This document shows positions 29,428 through 38,127 of a stretch of DNA of 64,000 bases, one piece after another. Within the stretch, counting starts at the first letter, position 1; every line of letters starts with the position of its first letter. A model generated the notes under the pieces. It did no database searches. It saw only the letters and a program-made list of their open reading frames with translations, and had not been told where the DNA came from. The translations under genes were made by a program, and so were the position numbers. The stretch is from Opitutia bacterium (GTDB lineage Bacteria; Verrucomicrobiota; Verrucomicrobiia; Opitutales; Opitutaceae): contig CANGCX010000001.1 of NCBI GenBank assembly GCA_947452315.1, forward strand, positions 46,766-110,765, written 5' to 3'.

Positions 29428-30786
29428 TTAGACCTGATAGGTTTGGAGCGGAACCGGATCGAGAATGGTGCTATTTGGCATCTGTGCTTTAAGCTGAGTC
29501 ATGAACCAAGCGCGGGCTGCAGGATCACCATGGGTGAGAACGACACTGCGCGCTTCGGTCTGGACGGCAAATTGCACGAGCTCTTCGCGATCGGCGTGGC
29601 CGCTGAGTTCGAAGCGTTCCACGCGAGCTTTGATTTTGGTTTTAACGTTCGCGGTTTTGAAGAGGAACGTGTCGCCCGGGGCGGAAGCGAGGAGTTCTCC
29701 ACCGGGGGTTTCGGGGTCGCAGTAACCGACGAAGCCAATCGTGTTGCGGGCATTACCTAATAGTCCGGAAGCGAGGGTGTAACTAGGGGTGCGCTCCACG
29801 AGCATGCCGGAACTTATGATGTACAGGGCGTTTTGACCAGGATCTTGGCCTGCCACCAGTTTGCGAGGCGCCGGTTTGATTTTTAGTTCCTTAATGATGC
29901 CACGGTTAAATTGAACGTGTTTGGTCTTGCGACTGATTTCATCGAAATAATCGGCGAGATCCATCCCTAGGCCGGAAGCAAAAATAGGGAAGTCGACGAG
30001 TTTGCCGAATTTGCGGGCGTCATGGATAATCGTCAGCACTTCTTGCATGCGGCCTAGCGCAAATACTGGAATGAGGAAGGAGCCACCACGTTGAATGGTG
30101 TCATTAATGCTCGCGACCAAGCGGATCATTTCCTCGGAACGACTTTTACCGATTGGGCGTTCGGTAGTTCCGCGAGTCGTTTCCGTGACGACGGTATCAA
30201 AGTGGCCAGCTGGAAAGCGCGCGCCTTTTAAGGTGCGTTGATCGGTGAACAGGACATCGCCGGTGAAAAAGATTGCGCGGTTTTTGTAGACGAGTTCGAC
30301 CGCGGCAGCTCCCGCAACGTGACCGGCGGGATGAAACACGATCTCGATTTCATCTTTGGCGCCACGGAAGTGTTTAGCCTGATTGAAGTTTAATCCGATC
30401 ATGCGTTTGCCGCAACGATCGATTTCCTCATGAGTGAACAGCGGATAATCGGGAATGTTGGCCTCTTCGCGTTGGCGCATCATCACGTTGGCGGAATTGT
30501 GCAGCATGCGCTCAATGAGCATGCGACTGGAGGTCGTCATTAACACAGGGGTGTTGGGATGCTCGCGCATCAACACCGGCAGACTGCCGATATGATCCAA
30601 GTGGCAGTGCGTGATAATGATAAGATCCAGGGGCTTATCGCGAATCAGCGAAAGATCAGGGGAGGCGGCACGGCCGACTTCTTTGGGATTTAAGCCGCAG
30701 TCAATGACGATGCGGAGTTCGCCGAGCTCGATGAACATCGAATTGGCACCGATGCCACCTGCGCGGTTGAGGTCTGTTAACTTCAT
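29428..30786 (-). CDS. Metallo-beta-lactamase/beta-CASP fold ribonuclease-like protein
   Basis: This protein belongs to the zinc-dependent MBL plus beta-CASP family (YSH1/CPSF73-like), which includes RNA endo- and exonucleases. I use the internal ATG (452 aa, MKLTDLNRAGGIGANSMFIE). The zinc motif is IIITHCHLDHIGSLPVL. Further family motifs are FHPAGHVAGAAAVEL (His ligand), IFFTGDVLFTDQ (Asp ligand) and the beta-CASP domain at about 190-370. The C-terminal RNA-specificity part carries RFELSGHADREELVQF and VVLTHGDPAARAWF. It lacks the extra domains of RNase J. It shares a bidirectional terminator with the phosphatase gene. RNA is the likely substrate by family. Confidence 0.9.
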   Translation of the reverse strand: MKLTDLNRAGGIGANSMFIELGELRIVIDCGLNPKEVGRAASPDLSLIRDKPLDLIIITHCHLDHIGSLPVLMREHPNTPVLMTTSSRMLIERMLHNSANVMMRQREEANIPDYPLFTHEEIDRCGKRMIGLNFNQAKHFRGAKDEIEIVFHPAGHVAGAAAVELVYKNRAIFFTGDVLFTDQRTLKGARFPAGHFDTVVTETTRGTTERPIGKSRSEEMIRLVASINDTIQRGGSFLIPVFALGRMQEVLTIIHDARKFGKLVDFPIFASGLGMDLADYFDEISRKTKHVQFNRGIIKELKIKPAPRKLVAGQDPGQNALYIISSGMLVERTPSYTLASGLLGNARNTIGFVGYCDPETPGGELLASAPGDTFLFKTANVKTKIKARVERFELSGHADREELVQFAVQTEARSVVLTHGDPAARAWFMTQLKAQMPNSTILDPVPLQTYQV

Positions 30787-30900
30787 GAAAGAAACAGCCA
30801 ACACGAGATCACCGACGAGAACGAGAACGAATTTTTAAGTTCGGCCCCGCGAGTACCCGTAAATCATTAGGCAACCATGAAATAAGTCACATTTACTACC

Positions 30901-31323
30901 TTAGGTCGGTATCTTAAGATCAAATGGCGGTAACACGACGTGGATTTTACGTCCAGTCTCGTCGACTCCATGAAAGGAACCCGTCGCCCGAGCTTCACAG
31001 CCGGTCACATGGTAACTGTTGTATGAGAAGCGCTCACCGGGTGCGAGGCGCGGGGTTTCACCTATGATTTTATCACCTTCAATAACCAAATGAGAACCGT
31101 CAGCATGTTCCAGGACCCACTTGCGGCCGAGTAGAGTGATCGTGTGTTCGGAGCTGTTGTGAATCGTTACGAAATAAACAAACGCATGCGGTTTCTCCAT
31201 GGGGAGGCTGGCACCGCCGTGATGGTAAGTGATTTTATCTAGTGAAGCGCTAAGACCGGGGATTTCGTAGGAGCTGCTGGACACAAGATGAAACAGACGT
31301 ACAATCCAGTAACGAGCAAGCAT
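30901..31323 (-). CDS. apaG: ApaG domain protein
   Basis: ApaG is a small fibronectin-III-like beta-sandwich protein. In enterobacteria it is tied to Co2+ resistance and Mg2+ efflux, though its biochemical role is unclear. The 140-residue product contains HAFVYFVTIHNSSEHTITLLGRKWVLEHADG, VIGETPRLAPGERFSYNSYH and ATGSFHGVDETGRKIHVVLPPFDL, which covers the full domain. The ORF starts at ATG. The usual neighbours ksgA and apaH are absent. It is divergent from purH across 67 bases. Confidence 0.92.
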   Translation of the reverse strand: MLARYWIVRLFHLVSSSSYEIPGLSASLDKITYHHGGASLPMEKPHAFVYFVTIHNSSEHTITLLGRKWVLEHADGSHLVIEGDKIIGETPRLAPGERFSYNSYHVTGCEARATGSFHGVDETGRKIHVVLPPFDLKIPT

Positions 31324-31390
31324 ACGCTAAGGCGGACATAATTTAGCTTCGAGCTTGCGGCGCATCGTTGGCCTGCGCAAAAAACGCACC

Positions 31391-32947
31391 ATGGCTAAAT
31401 ACGCGCTTCTTTCGGTCAGCGATAAACAGGGTCTGGCAGAATTCGCGGCGTCGCTGGTGCGAACACACGGCTACACGCTCTTGTCGACCGGCGGCACAGC
31501 CAAGTTGCTCGCGGAAAAAGGCCTGCCTGTCACTGAAGTGGGTAACCACACTGGTTTTCCTGAAATCATGGAAGGACGCGTAAAAACGCTGCACCCTAAA
31601 ATCCACGGTGGCCTCCTATGTCGCCGCGATAAACCCGAACACCTTGCCCAAGCTCGTGAAAACCAGATCGAACTCATCGATCTCGTTGTGGTTAATCTTT
31701 ATCCTTTTGAGGCCACAGTGGCCAAACCTCACGTTGAGTTCGAGGAAGCCATCGAGAATATCGATATCGGCGGGCCTTCCATGTTGCGAAGCGCGGCAAA
31801 AAATCACGCGAGCGTCACTGTCGTGTGCGATCCGGTTGATTACTCGAGCGTGCTGACAGCGTTTGCTGCAGGCGAGGGGAGCGAAATGCTTAACGGCCTG
31901 CGCCGACGCCTCGCCCTCAAGGTCTTTCAGCGCACAGCCAGCTACGACTCAGCCATTGCTGGTTACTTAGCGACTCAGGCCGATACACCCGACCTTGAGG
32001 CCTTGAGCGGTCTGCCCGGCACACTTTCGCTTTCATGGAAAAAAGCACAAAACCTACGCTATGGCGAAAACCCGCACCAGCACGCAGCTCTCTACGGCAC
32101 CTTTCATGAGCATTACGAACAGCTCCAAGGCAAAGAGCTGAGCTATAATAATATTTTAGATATAACCGCCGCCACCTATCTCATCGGCGAATTTGAACGT
32201 CCCACCGTAGCGATTTTGAAACACACCAATCCATGTGGTGTAGCCAGTGCAGATACGTTACTTGAAGCTTGGGACAAAGCCTACGCAACTGACAGGCAAG
32301 CCCCCTTTGGCGGTATTATTATTGTCAACGCCACGCTTGATGCCGATCTCGCCAAGTTGATTGCGGAAATCTTCACCGAGGTCATCATTGCTCCTCGATT
32401 CACCGTTGAGGCTCTCGCTATTTTTTCCAAAAAGAAAAATCTGCGCCTTATGATTGCCAAAGCGGGTATAGGCGCGGATGCGTTGCAGGAAATACGATCC
32501 GTAATCGGAGGAGTGCTAGTGCAAGATCGAGACCGCACCCTAGGTAATGTGCGTGAATTCAAAGTCGTGACCCAGCGTCAACCCACGGCCGATGAATGGA
32601 GCGCCATGTTGTTTGGCTGGAAAGTCGGCAAACACGTCAAATCAAACTCGATTATTTATTGCCGCGGTGAGCAAACACTCGGCGTGGGTGCAGGTCAAAT
32701 GGCTCGGGTGGATAGCTCACGCATAGCGGTGTGGAAAGCCGGTGAGGCTGGCTTAGATCTACGAGGCTCGGTCGTGGCGAGTGAAGCACTTTTCCCCTTC
32801 GCGGACGGTTTGATTGCGGCGGCGGAGGCCGGTGCGACATGTGCGATTCAACCCGGCGGTTCCGTCCGTGATCCCGAGGTGATTGCGGCAGCCGATGCCC
32901 GCGGTATGGCCATGGTTTTTACCGGATCGCGTCATTTTAAGCATTAA
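31391..32947 (+). CDS. purH: Bifunctional AICAR transformylase/IMP cyclohydrolase
   Basis: PurH carries out the last two steps of purine synthesis, formylating AICAR and closing the ring to IMP. The ATG at 31391 gives 518 aa, the usual length. The MGS-like IMP cyclohydrolase domain is N-terminal ([52 protein letters not shown]). The transformylase domain holds [27 protein letters not shown] and [26 protein letters not shown]. The dipeptidase gene follows 58 bases downstream on the same strand. Confidence 0.97.
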   Translation: MAKYALLSVSDKQGLAEFAASLVRTHGYTLLSTGGTAKLLAEKGLPVTEVGNHTGFPEIMEGRVKTLHPKIHGGLLCRRDKPEHLAQARENQIELIDLVVVNLYPFEATVAKPHVEFEEAIENIDIGGPSMLRSAAKNHASVTVVCDPVDYSSVLTAFAAGEGSEMLNGLRRRLALKVFQRTASYDSAIAGYLATQADTPDLEALSGLPGTLSLSWKKAQNLRYGENPHQHAALYGTFHEHYEQLQGKELSYNNILDITAATYLIGEFERPTVAILKHTNPCGVASADTLLEAWDKAYATDRQAPFGGIIIVNATLDADLAKLIAEIFTEVIIAPRFTVEALAIFSKKKNLRLMIAKAGIGADALQEIRSVIGGVLVQDRDRTLGNVREFKVVTQRQPTADEWSAMLFGWKVGKHVKSNSIIYCRGEQTLGVGAGQMARVDSSRIAVWKAGEAGLDLRGSVVASEALFPFADGLIAAAEAGATCAIQPGGSVRDPEVIAAADARGMAMVFTGSRHFKH

Positions 32948-33005
32948 TCGAGCTTCCGACGATTTCCGGTTGGCGATCCGCTTGGATCGCCTCCAACGTA
33001 ATGGG

Positions 33006-34382
33006 ATGTTCGACCCGGTAGAAAAACTCAAAGAATTCATCCGTCATCCCTCGGTTTCCGCCGACTCCAAATTTCGCGAAGGCATGCGCGGAGCGCAGAA
33101 CTTCGTCTCGGATTTACTCGGGTCGATGGGATTTAGTGTCGAGGTCGTCGCGACTGACCTGCACCCCATAATTTTGGCCAGCCGTGGCACCAACCCATCT
33201 TGGCCTCATGTCGTTGTCTATGGGCACTACGATGTTCAACCTGCCGATCCTTTGAATCTATGGACATCGCCTGCCTTTGAACCCACTGTGCGGGGTAATC
33301 GTATTTATGGCCGTGGGGCGGCCGATAACAAAGGTCCTTTGATGACCAACATCACTGCGATTGCTCGACTTCTCGAAAAACATCCCAATCTGCCATTGCG
33401 TATCACCTTTCTCATTGAAGGCGAAGAGGAGATGGGCAGCCCTAGCTTCCCGAAGTTTCTAGAAAAATACAAAGATCGTTTACGCGAGGCGGACTTCGTT
33501 TATTTGTCGGACACCGCCTTGCCAAACGAACACCAGGTCGTGCTTACCTGCGGATTGCGCGGATTAACTTTATTCGACGTGCAGATCACTGGAGCAAAAG
33601 GGGATCTGCACTCGGGTCTGCACGGCGGAGTGTTGCGTAATCCGATTCAAGCACTGGCGGAGATCATTGCTACTCTCCATACTCCGGATGGCCGAGTGAA
33701 TGTGCCTGGCTTCTACGATGATGTGCTCGATGTTCACCCTTGGGAACGTGATGAATTAAAAAAACTCGGAGCAGACGAAAAAGCTTATGCGGAGTTCCTT
33801 GGCATTGACACATTCTACACCACACCGGGCTTTTCACCTTTTGAATCCTCCCGTTTTCAACCGACGCTAGAACTTAACGGCATAGGTGGCGGCTATCAAG
33901 GTGAAGGTACAAAAACAGTCATACCGAGCAAAGCCTTCGCCAAAATCAGCTGCCGACTTGTGCCCAATCAGCAGCCGGATAAAATTAAAAAACTCGTCAT
34001 GGATGCGATCCGTGCCCGCACGCCCAAGGGGGTCAAACTTGAGTTTATCGATCAACATAAAGGGGATCCTTATGTGGTGGTACCGCCAGGACGTTCTAAC
34101 ACGCCGAAGAATCAATCCCCTGTATTGGCTCGTGCCTTTCAGGCTGCCGATACAGCGATCAGCTCAGTTTGGGGGCGTGCCCCGCTTTATCTGCGCGAAG
34201 GAGGTAGCGTACCCATCATTGCCGACATCAAGCGCGTAACAGGCTTAGATTCTGTGATGTTTGGGCTCTTTCTACCCGAGGATAACCTTCATGCACCGAA
34301 CGAGAGTTTCAATTTGGACGTCATGAAGAAAGGCATAGAGACAACAGAGCGAATTTTTGCTGATTTGGCTGGCGTGAGGTAA
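33006..34382 (+). CDS. M20 family dipeptidase
   Basis: This is a cytoplasmic zinc metallopeptidase of family M20 (carnosinase/CNDP-like). The ORF-track start adds 41 residues that overlap purH; I take the ATG at 33006 (458 aa, MFDPVEKLKEFIRHPSVS). Zinc and catalytic residues are visible in VVVYGHYDVQPADP, YGRGAADNKGPL and LIEGEEEMGSPSF (catalytic Glu pair). The dimerisation lid follows, with GLRGLTLFDVQITGAKGDLH and SGLHGGVLRNP. The C-terminal His is probably in LPEDNLHAPNESFNL. Substrate dipeptides are unknown. Confidence 0.93.
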   Translation: MFDPVEKLKEFIRHPSVSADSKFREGMRGAQNFVSDLLGSMGFSVEVVATDLHPIILASRGTNPSWPHVVVYGHYDVQPADPLNLWTSPAFEPTVRGNRIYGRGAADNKGPLMTNITAIARLLEKHPNLPLRITFLIEGEEEMGSPSFPKFLEKYKDRLREADFVYLSDTALPNEHQVVLTCGLRGLTLFDVQITGAKGDLHSGLHGGVLRNPIQALAEIIATLHTPDGRVNVPGFYDDVLDVHPWERDELKKLGADEKAYAEFLGIDTFYTTPGFSPFESSRFQPTLELNGIGGGYQGEGTKTVIPSKAFAKISCRLVPNQQPDKIKKLVMDAIRARTPKGVKLEFIDQHKGDPYVVVPPGRSNTPKNQSPVLARAFQAADTAISSVWGRAPLYLREGGSVPIIADIKRVTGLDSVMFGLFLPEDNLHAPNESFNLDVMKKGIETTERIFADLAGVR

Positions 34383-34423
34383 GTCCCGTTTAAGCGGGAG
34401 CATAGCCTCGGCATTTGTGCACA

Positions 34424-34456
34424 AAAAAGCCCCAGCCTAGCGGCTGGGGCTTTTAA
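34424..34456. terminator. Bidirectional terminator between dipeptidase gene and pal
   Basis: AGCCCCAGCC-TAGC-GGCTGGGGCT is a perfect 10-bp stem with a 4-base loop, flanked by AAAAA and TTTT. It serves the plus-strand dipeptidase transcript and the minus-strand pal transcript. Confidence 0.9.
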
Positions 34457-34477
34457 ATTTACTGAAAGGCAAATCGA

Positions 34478-35041
34478 TTACTGCTTTTTGATGATCACCA
34501 ATTCGACACGGCGATCCTTCTTCATTTCTTCATCGGTGCCACTCTTCTTCGATTCTTCGCTGCCCTTGGAAAGCGTTTCGAGTTTATCTGCCGAGACTTT
34601 GAGGGTCTCTAGGTATTTTTTGGCTGCACTCGCACGGCGATCGCCGAGGCCTAAATTGTATTCAGAGGTGCCGCGCCAGTCAGCGTGACCTTCGAGGAGA
34701 AGACGCTGGTCGGGATTCTTTTCCAGATATTCTTTGGCCGCTTTTAGTTTCGCGCGTTCGTCGGGCTTGGAGATGTCCGAGCGATCGAATTCAAAATAGA
34801 CCGCTCCGAGCAAGCCGCGGATGGTGTGGCCATCATCAATGATGCCATCACCGAGACGCTGTTGCAGTCCGGAGTTTTGGTCCGCCGTGGTTGATACGTC
34901 CTGCGGGTTGATGTTACCGCCGGTGTTGGGTCCGATAAGCGTGGCGCTCGGATCCGGACGCACCGGTTTCTTGGCGCAGCCGCTTAAAACGACGGTCGCG
35001 CTGAGAGCGAGAAGGAGGAAATGCTTCGAAACAAGTTTCAT
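34478..35041 (-). CDS. pal: Peptidoglycan-associated lipoprotein (OmpA family)
   Basis: Pal is an outer-membrane lipoprotein that binds peptidoglycan and, with the Tol proteins, keeps the envelope joined during division. The signal peptide ends in the lipobox VVLSGC, after MKLVSKHFLLLALSA. The OmpA domain starts at about residue 75 (LLGAVYFEFDRSDISKPDE) and has the peptidoglycan-binding region LLLEGHADWRGTSEYNLGLGDRRA, where TSEYNLGLGDRRA matches Pal. The length, 187 aa, is normal. A charged tail (KGSEESKKSGTDEEMKKDRR) is typical. tolB is not adjacent; the ExbB/ExbD/TonB-like genes are 26 kb away. Confidence 0.93.
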   Translation of the reverse strand: MKLVSKHFLLLALSATVVLSGCAKKPVRPDPSATLIGPNTGGNINPQDVSTTADQNSGLQQRLGDGIIDDGHTIRGLLGAVYFEFDRSDISKPDERAKLKAAKEYLEKNPDQRLLLEGHADWRGTSEYNLGLGDRRASAAKKYLETLKVSADKLETLSKGSEESKKSGTDEEMKKDRRVELVIIKKQ

Positions 35042-35058
35042 GGCGTGGATTTAGATAA

Positions 35059-35070
35059 AGTTAGCTAACT
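35059..35070. promoter_or_regulatory. Perfect 12-bp palindrome upstream of pal
   Basis: AGTTAGCTAACT is a perfect palindrome centred about 24 bases before the pal start codon, in the likely leader or promoter region. It could bind a regulator. No consensus promoter could be placed with confidence, so function is open. Confidence 0.2.
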
Positions 35071-35193
35071 AAGCTATTGGCCCAAGCATTTGGGGCGGCA
35101 AGAAATTTAGAGAGGTTTCTTCTATTAGGTGATGCTAAGGTTTAACGCCTACCAGCGTCGCGCCTGCTCGCCAGAGTCAAAAATGCTCACCGG

Positions 35194-35268
35194 TGGTGGG
35201 CTGGCCGGGATTCGAACCCGGAACCAACAACTTAAAAGGATGCTGCTCTACCATTGAGCTACCAGCCC
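35194..35268 (-). tRNA. tRNA-Lys (anticodon UUU)
   Basis: The minus strand folds as a 75-nt tRNA with encoded CCA. The acceptor stem is GGGCTGG with CCAGCCC, the D stem GCTC/GAGC, the anticodon loop CTTTTAA (anticodon TTT) and the T arm CCGGG-TTCGAAT-CCCGG, with discriminator A. The anticodon stem is GCATC/GTTGT, with one G-U pair and one U-U mismatch at the fourth pair. That is unusual, but the rest is intact, so it is probably functional. Confidence 0.93.
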
Positions 35269-35378
35269 TAGACCGATGGAACTGCGGAAAATGGGTAGCG
35301 CGCGATGGGCTTGGCAAGAAATTTCTCCGCGACATTGCAGTCTCGATTGACCGCGAGCAAAGCTAGGAGCTATCTGCT

Positions 35379-36044
35379 GTGACTCCGCTAAAGAAATTGG
35401 GAACAATCGAACAGTACACGCATCAGAATGAGGCAGCACGTATGTCCTCAAAAGCTCAAGAAGTAGCCTTGGATCATGCCTTGGTAGCCCGCTTTAAAAA
35501 CGGCGACCAATCGGCATTCGACGAAATGGTCACTCGTTATTGGGATCGGATTTATTCGATGGTGCATCAACTTCTGCGCAATCAGCAAGACGCCGAGGAG
35601 GTCACCCAAGATGCGTTCATTCGCGCGCATCGCGGTCTTGTGAATTTCCGCGGTGATTCCGCCTTCTCCACTTGGCTGTACCAGATCGCAACCAATTTGG
35701 CGCGCAACCGCTATTGGTATTGGTGGCGCCGTAAGCGCGATAAATCCGTATCATTCGATGCGCCTCTCAGTGCTGATAATGACACAACCCTGGCTGATAT
35801 TATTCCAGCCGAGGTTGAGACGCCTGATGATATCACGGTAACGACCGAGTTTGTGGCTCGCATCGCCAAAGGCATGGAGAAAATCAGCGCCAAGCATCGT
35901 GAGATTCTCACGCTGCGAAACATCAAGAATCTGTCTTACGAAGAGATCGCTGAGATTTTAAATATTTCTGTTGGTACGGTTAAAAGCCGCATTGCTCGCG
36001 CCCGCGATAGCCTGAAATCAAAACTAGGAGAGGATTTTAAATGA
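35379..36044 (+). CDS. ECF RNA polymerase sigma factor (RpoE-like)
   Basis: This is a sigma-70 factor of the extracytoplasmic-function class that directs RNA polymerase to a stress or envelope regulon. Region 2 is ARFKNGDQSAFDEMVTRYWDRIYSMVHQLL with RNQQDAEEVTQDAFIRAHRGL. The core contact FRGDSAFSTWLYQIATNLARNRYW follows, and region 4 is ILTLRNIKNLSYEEIAEILNISVGTVKSRIARARDSLK. The GTG start at 35379 has AGGAG nine bases upstream; an internal ATG at 35442 would give about 200 aa. The downstream gene overlaps by ATGA and is its probable anti-sigma factor. Confidence 0.93.
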   Translation: MTPLKKLGTIEQYTHQNEAARMSSKAQEVALDHALVARFKNGDQSAFDEMVTRYWDRIYSMVHQLLRNQQDAEEVTQDAFIRAHRGLVNFRGDSAFSTWLYQIATNLARNRYWYWWRRKRDKSVSFDAPLSADNDTTLADIIPAEVETPDDITVTTEFVARIAKGMEKISAKHREILTLRNIKNLSYEEIAEILNISVGTVKSRIARARDSLKSKLGEDFK

Positions 36045-36742
36045 ACGACGCCGAATTTATCGAACTGCTTAATCTTTATCTCGACCACGAGATCAGCGCC
36101 GTCGACGCGCGTCGGCTAGAAGCGGAAGTCACCAGTAATCCCGCGCGCCACAAAATCTATCGTGAGTACTGCCAAATGCAGAAGGCCTGTGTCGTCTTGG
36201 CTCAAGCCTCCGCGCTCGAAACTGCTAACACCCCAGCGGAATCAAATGTGGTGCGCTTCGAGGAATCAGCTCCGCGTTGGAGCTTGGGTTTTTACACGCT
36301 AGCGGCGTGTGCTGCAGCTGCCTGTGTTGCGGTGGTAGCGGTTATGCGCAATGGACACGACTCGGCCAATTTGGCCGCCCTAGCGCCTGAAACAACCATC
36401 ATCACCAATGGGCAATTTACGCCGGTCTCAGCCCTCGCTAACAACGCGCGTGATTTGCCGCGCACCGTCTCTGTGGCTTCGAGAAATGCCGATTTGAAGC
36501 CCGCTTTTGCCGCCTACACGACTCGTTCAATTGCCGAACAATCCAAAGTGACTCAACTTGACCGCAACGATGCTCGTTTCGACTGGATGCAACGCGTTCA
36601 AGTCAGCTCCATGCCCCGTGTCATGGCGGAGGATTTACGCTTCGATCAGACGACCAATCTAGCACCCGAGAAAAACAACTTCCGTAACCGGCGCCCAATC
36701 GACGCTCGTTTTGAGCAAGCGGCTCATCAATTTCAACGTTGA
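36041..36742 (+). CDS. Probable membrane anti-sigma factor without a canonical zinc motif
   Basis: This 233-residue protein overlaps the sigma gene by four bases and is probably its membrane-bound antagonist. The N-terminal 55 residues (MNDAEFIELLNLYLDHEISAVDARRLEAEV) have the helical form of an anti-sigma domain. The His-x3-Cys-x2-Cys zinc motif is not seen; the only cysteines there are in YCQMQKACV, spaced differently. One membrane segment, LGFYTLAACAAAACVAVVAVM, is at about residues 87-107. The rest is a low-complexity, presumably periplasmic, tail with no recognised domain. It could signal envelope state to the sigma factor. The signal is unknown. Confidence 0.78.
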   Translation: MNDAEFIELLNLYLDHEISAVDARRLEAEVTSNPARHKIYREYCQMQKACVVLAQASALETANTPAESNVVRFEESAPRWSLGFYTLAACAAAACVAVVAVMRNGHDSANLAALAPETTIITNGQFTPVSALANNARDLPRTVSVASRNADLKPAFAAYTTRSIAEQSKVTQLDRNDARFDWMQRVQVSSMPRVMAEDLRFDQTTNLAPEKNNFRNRRPIDARFEQAAHQFQR

Positions 36743-36754
36743 GTGCTGGATAAT

Positions 36755-37360
36755 TCAGCTAAGGGCTTTTTTGATCAAAGCCTCAGTGGAGGCAGACGCT
36801 CCTAAAGCGAGAGCAGCCTGCCTAATGGCGGTATCGGCATCGGGCGCTTTGTAACCAAGCGCAACCAAAGCGGAGATGGCATCTCGATGCGAGCTGGCTG
36901 GAGCGGCACTGGAACCGGAACTTGCTTGGAGGTTATTTTTCGCTCCACCACCGGTGAGCTCAACCTTCGACTTGAGTTCGACTACCAGGCGTTCAGCCGT
37001 TTTTTTACCAATGCCGGGGCATTTCGCCAACAAGCCAATATCACCACTACGAATAGCTGATTCTAGTGATTCCACTGAAAGGCGGCTCATGATTCCGAGC
37101 GCGCTCTTTGGACCAATTCCCGTTACATGGTCGATCATCAGCCGGAAAAAATCTCGATCCGCAACGGTAGCAAAACCGTACAAAGTCTGCGCGTCCTCCC
37201 GGTAAATTACGTGCGTGTGCAATTTCACCTCGGAGCCTGTAGACGGAAGCTTCTCCGCGCTGGTGAGTGGGATGTTAACCTCGTAGCTAAAGCCATTCAG
37301 CTCGACAATGGCGTGAAGCGGAGTGGCTGATACGAGAATTCCTTTTATGGAAGTGATCAC
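36755..37360 (-). CDS. ruvA: Holliday junction branch migration protein RuvA
   Basis: RuvA binds four-way DNA junctions and loads the RuvB motor during recombinational repair. The 201-residue protein has domain I (MITSIKGILVSATPLHAIVELNGFSYEVNIPL; THVIYREDAQTLYGFA), the helix-hairpin-helix pairs of domain II (VTGIGPKSALGIMSRL; KCPGIGKKTAERLVVELK) and a C-terminal RuvB-binding domain (AISALVALGYKAPDADTAI). ruvB and ruvC are not next to it. It converges on the anti-sigma gene, with 12 bases between stops. Confidence 0.97.
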   Translation of the reverse strand: MITSIKGILVSATPLHAIVELNGFSYEVNIPLTSAEKLPSTGSEVKLHTHVIYREDAQTLYGFATVADRDFFRLMIDHVTGIGPKSALGIMSRLSVESLESAIRSGDIGLLAKCPGIGKKTAERLVVELKSKVELTGGGAKNNLQASSGSSAAPASSHRDAISALVALGYKAPDADTAIRQAALALGASASTEALIKKALS

Positions 37361-37385
37361 GATGATGTAAGCTGGGCCTGGTGGG

Positions 37386-38117
37386 TTATTTCAAGCCGAG
37401 CACGTCTTGCATATCATAAAGTCCAGCTCCGCGTCCGACGAGCCATTGGGCGGCGCGCAGTGATCCGCGGGCAAAAATGCCGCGATCGCTGGCTTTGTGC
37501 GTCAACTCTAGACGTTCTCCCAGTGCGGCAAACATGACGGTGTGATCGCCCACCACGTCTCCGCCGCGCAACGCGTGAATTCCTATTTCCGTGGGCGTGC
37601 GCTCGCCGGTGATGCCTTCACGGCCGTGGCGTAAAGCCTCCGAGGTTAGCTTGCGCTCCTCCATGATGATCTCAAGCAAACGAGCGGCGGTGCCACTGGG
37701 AGCATCCTTTTTGAAGCGATGATGCATCTCGACTACTTCGACATCGTAATCCGAACCTAGAATCGCCGAGGCTCGACGTGTAAGGGCAAAGAGTAAATTT
37801 ACGCCAATAGAGAAATTTCCCGCCCACACGCAGGGGACCTTTTGAGCCAGGTTAAGTAAACGTGTTTTCTCTTCTGCGGAGTGACCGGTGGTGCCGATCA
37901 CAATTGGTTTTTTGTGTGCTAAAGCTAGCTCGAGCAAACCCTCAGTCGCTCGATGAGTGCTAAAATCAATGATCACATCGCACGCGGCAATATGATCAGC
38001 CACCACATCACCCGCATCCAAGCACGCGCAGAGTGAGACCCCGGCATCAGATGCCGCCGCGGCGATAGCTTGGCCCATGCGACCGCGCGAACCATTCAGT
38101 AATACTTTAATGGACAT
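37386..38117 (-). CDS. dapB: 4-hydroxy-tetrahydrodipicolinate reductase
   Basis: DapB reduces hydroxy-tetrahydrodipicolinate with NAD(P)H in the lysine and diaminopimelate pathway. The 243 residues include the nucleotide-binding start IKVLLNGSRGRMGQAIAAAA, where family members usually have GxxGRMG. Others are VIDFSTHRATEGLLELA, VIGTTGHSAEEK, FSIGVNLLFALTRRA, and the catalytic stretch VEMHHRFKKDAPSGTAARLLE with His and Lys. The ending HALRGGDVVGDHTVMF is also typical. It follows dapA by 10 bases in one operon. Confidence 0.96.
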   Translation of the reverse strand: MSIKVLLNGSRGRMGQAIAAAASDAGVSLCACLDAGDVVADHIAACDVIIDFSTHRATEGLLELALAHKKPIVIGTTGHSAEEKTRLLNLAQKVPCVWAGNFSIGVNLLFALTRRASAILGSDYDVEVVEMHHRFKKDAPSGTAARLLEIIMEERKLTSEALRHGREGITGERTPTEIGIHALRGGDVVGDHTVMFAALGERLELTHKASDRGIFARGSLRAAQWLVGRGAGLYDMQDVLGLK

Positions 38118-38127
38118 TGGAGTTTTT

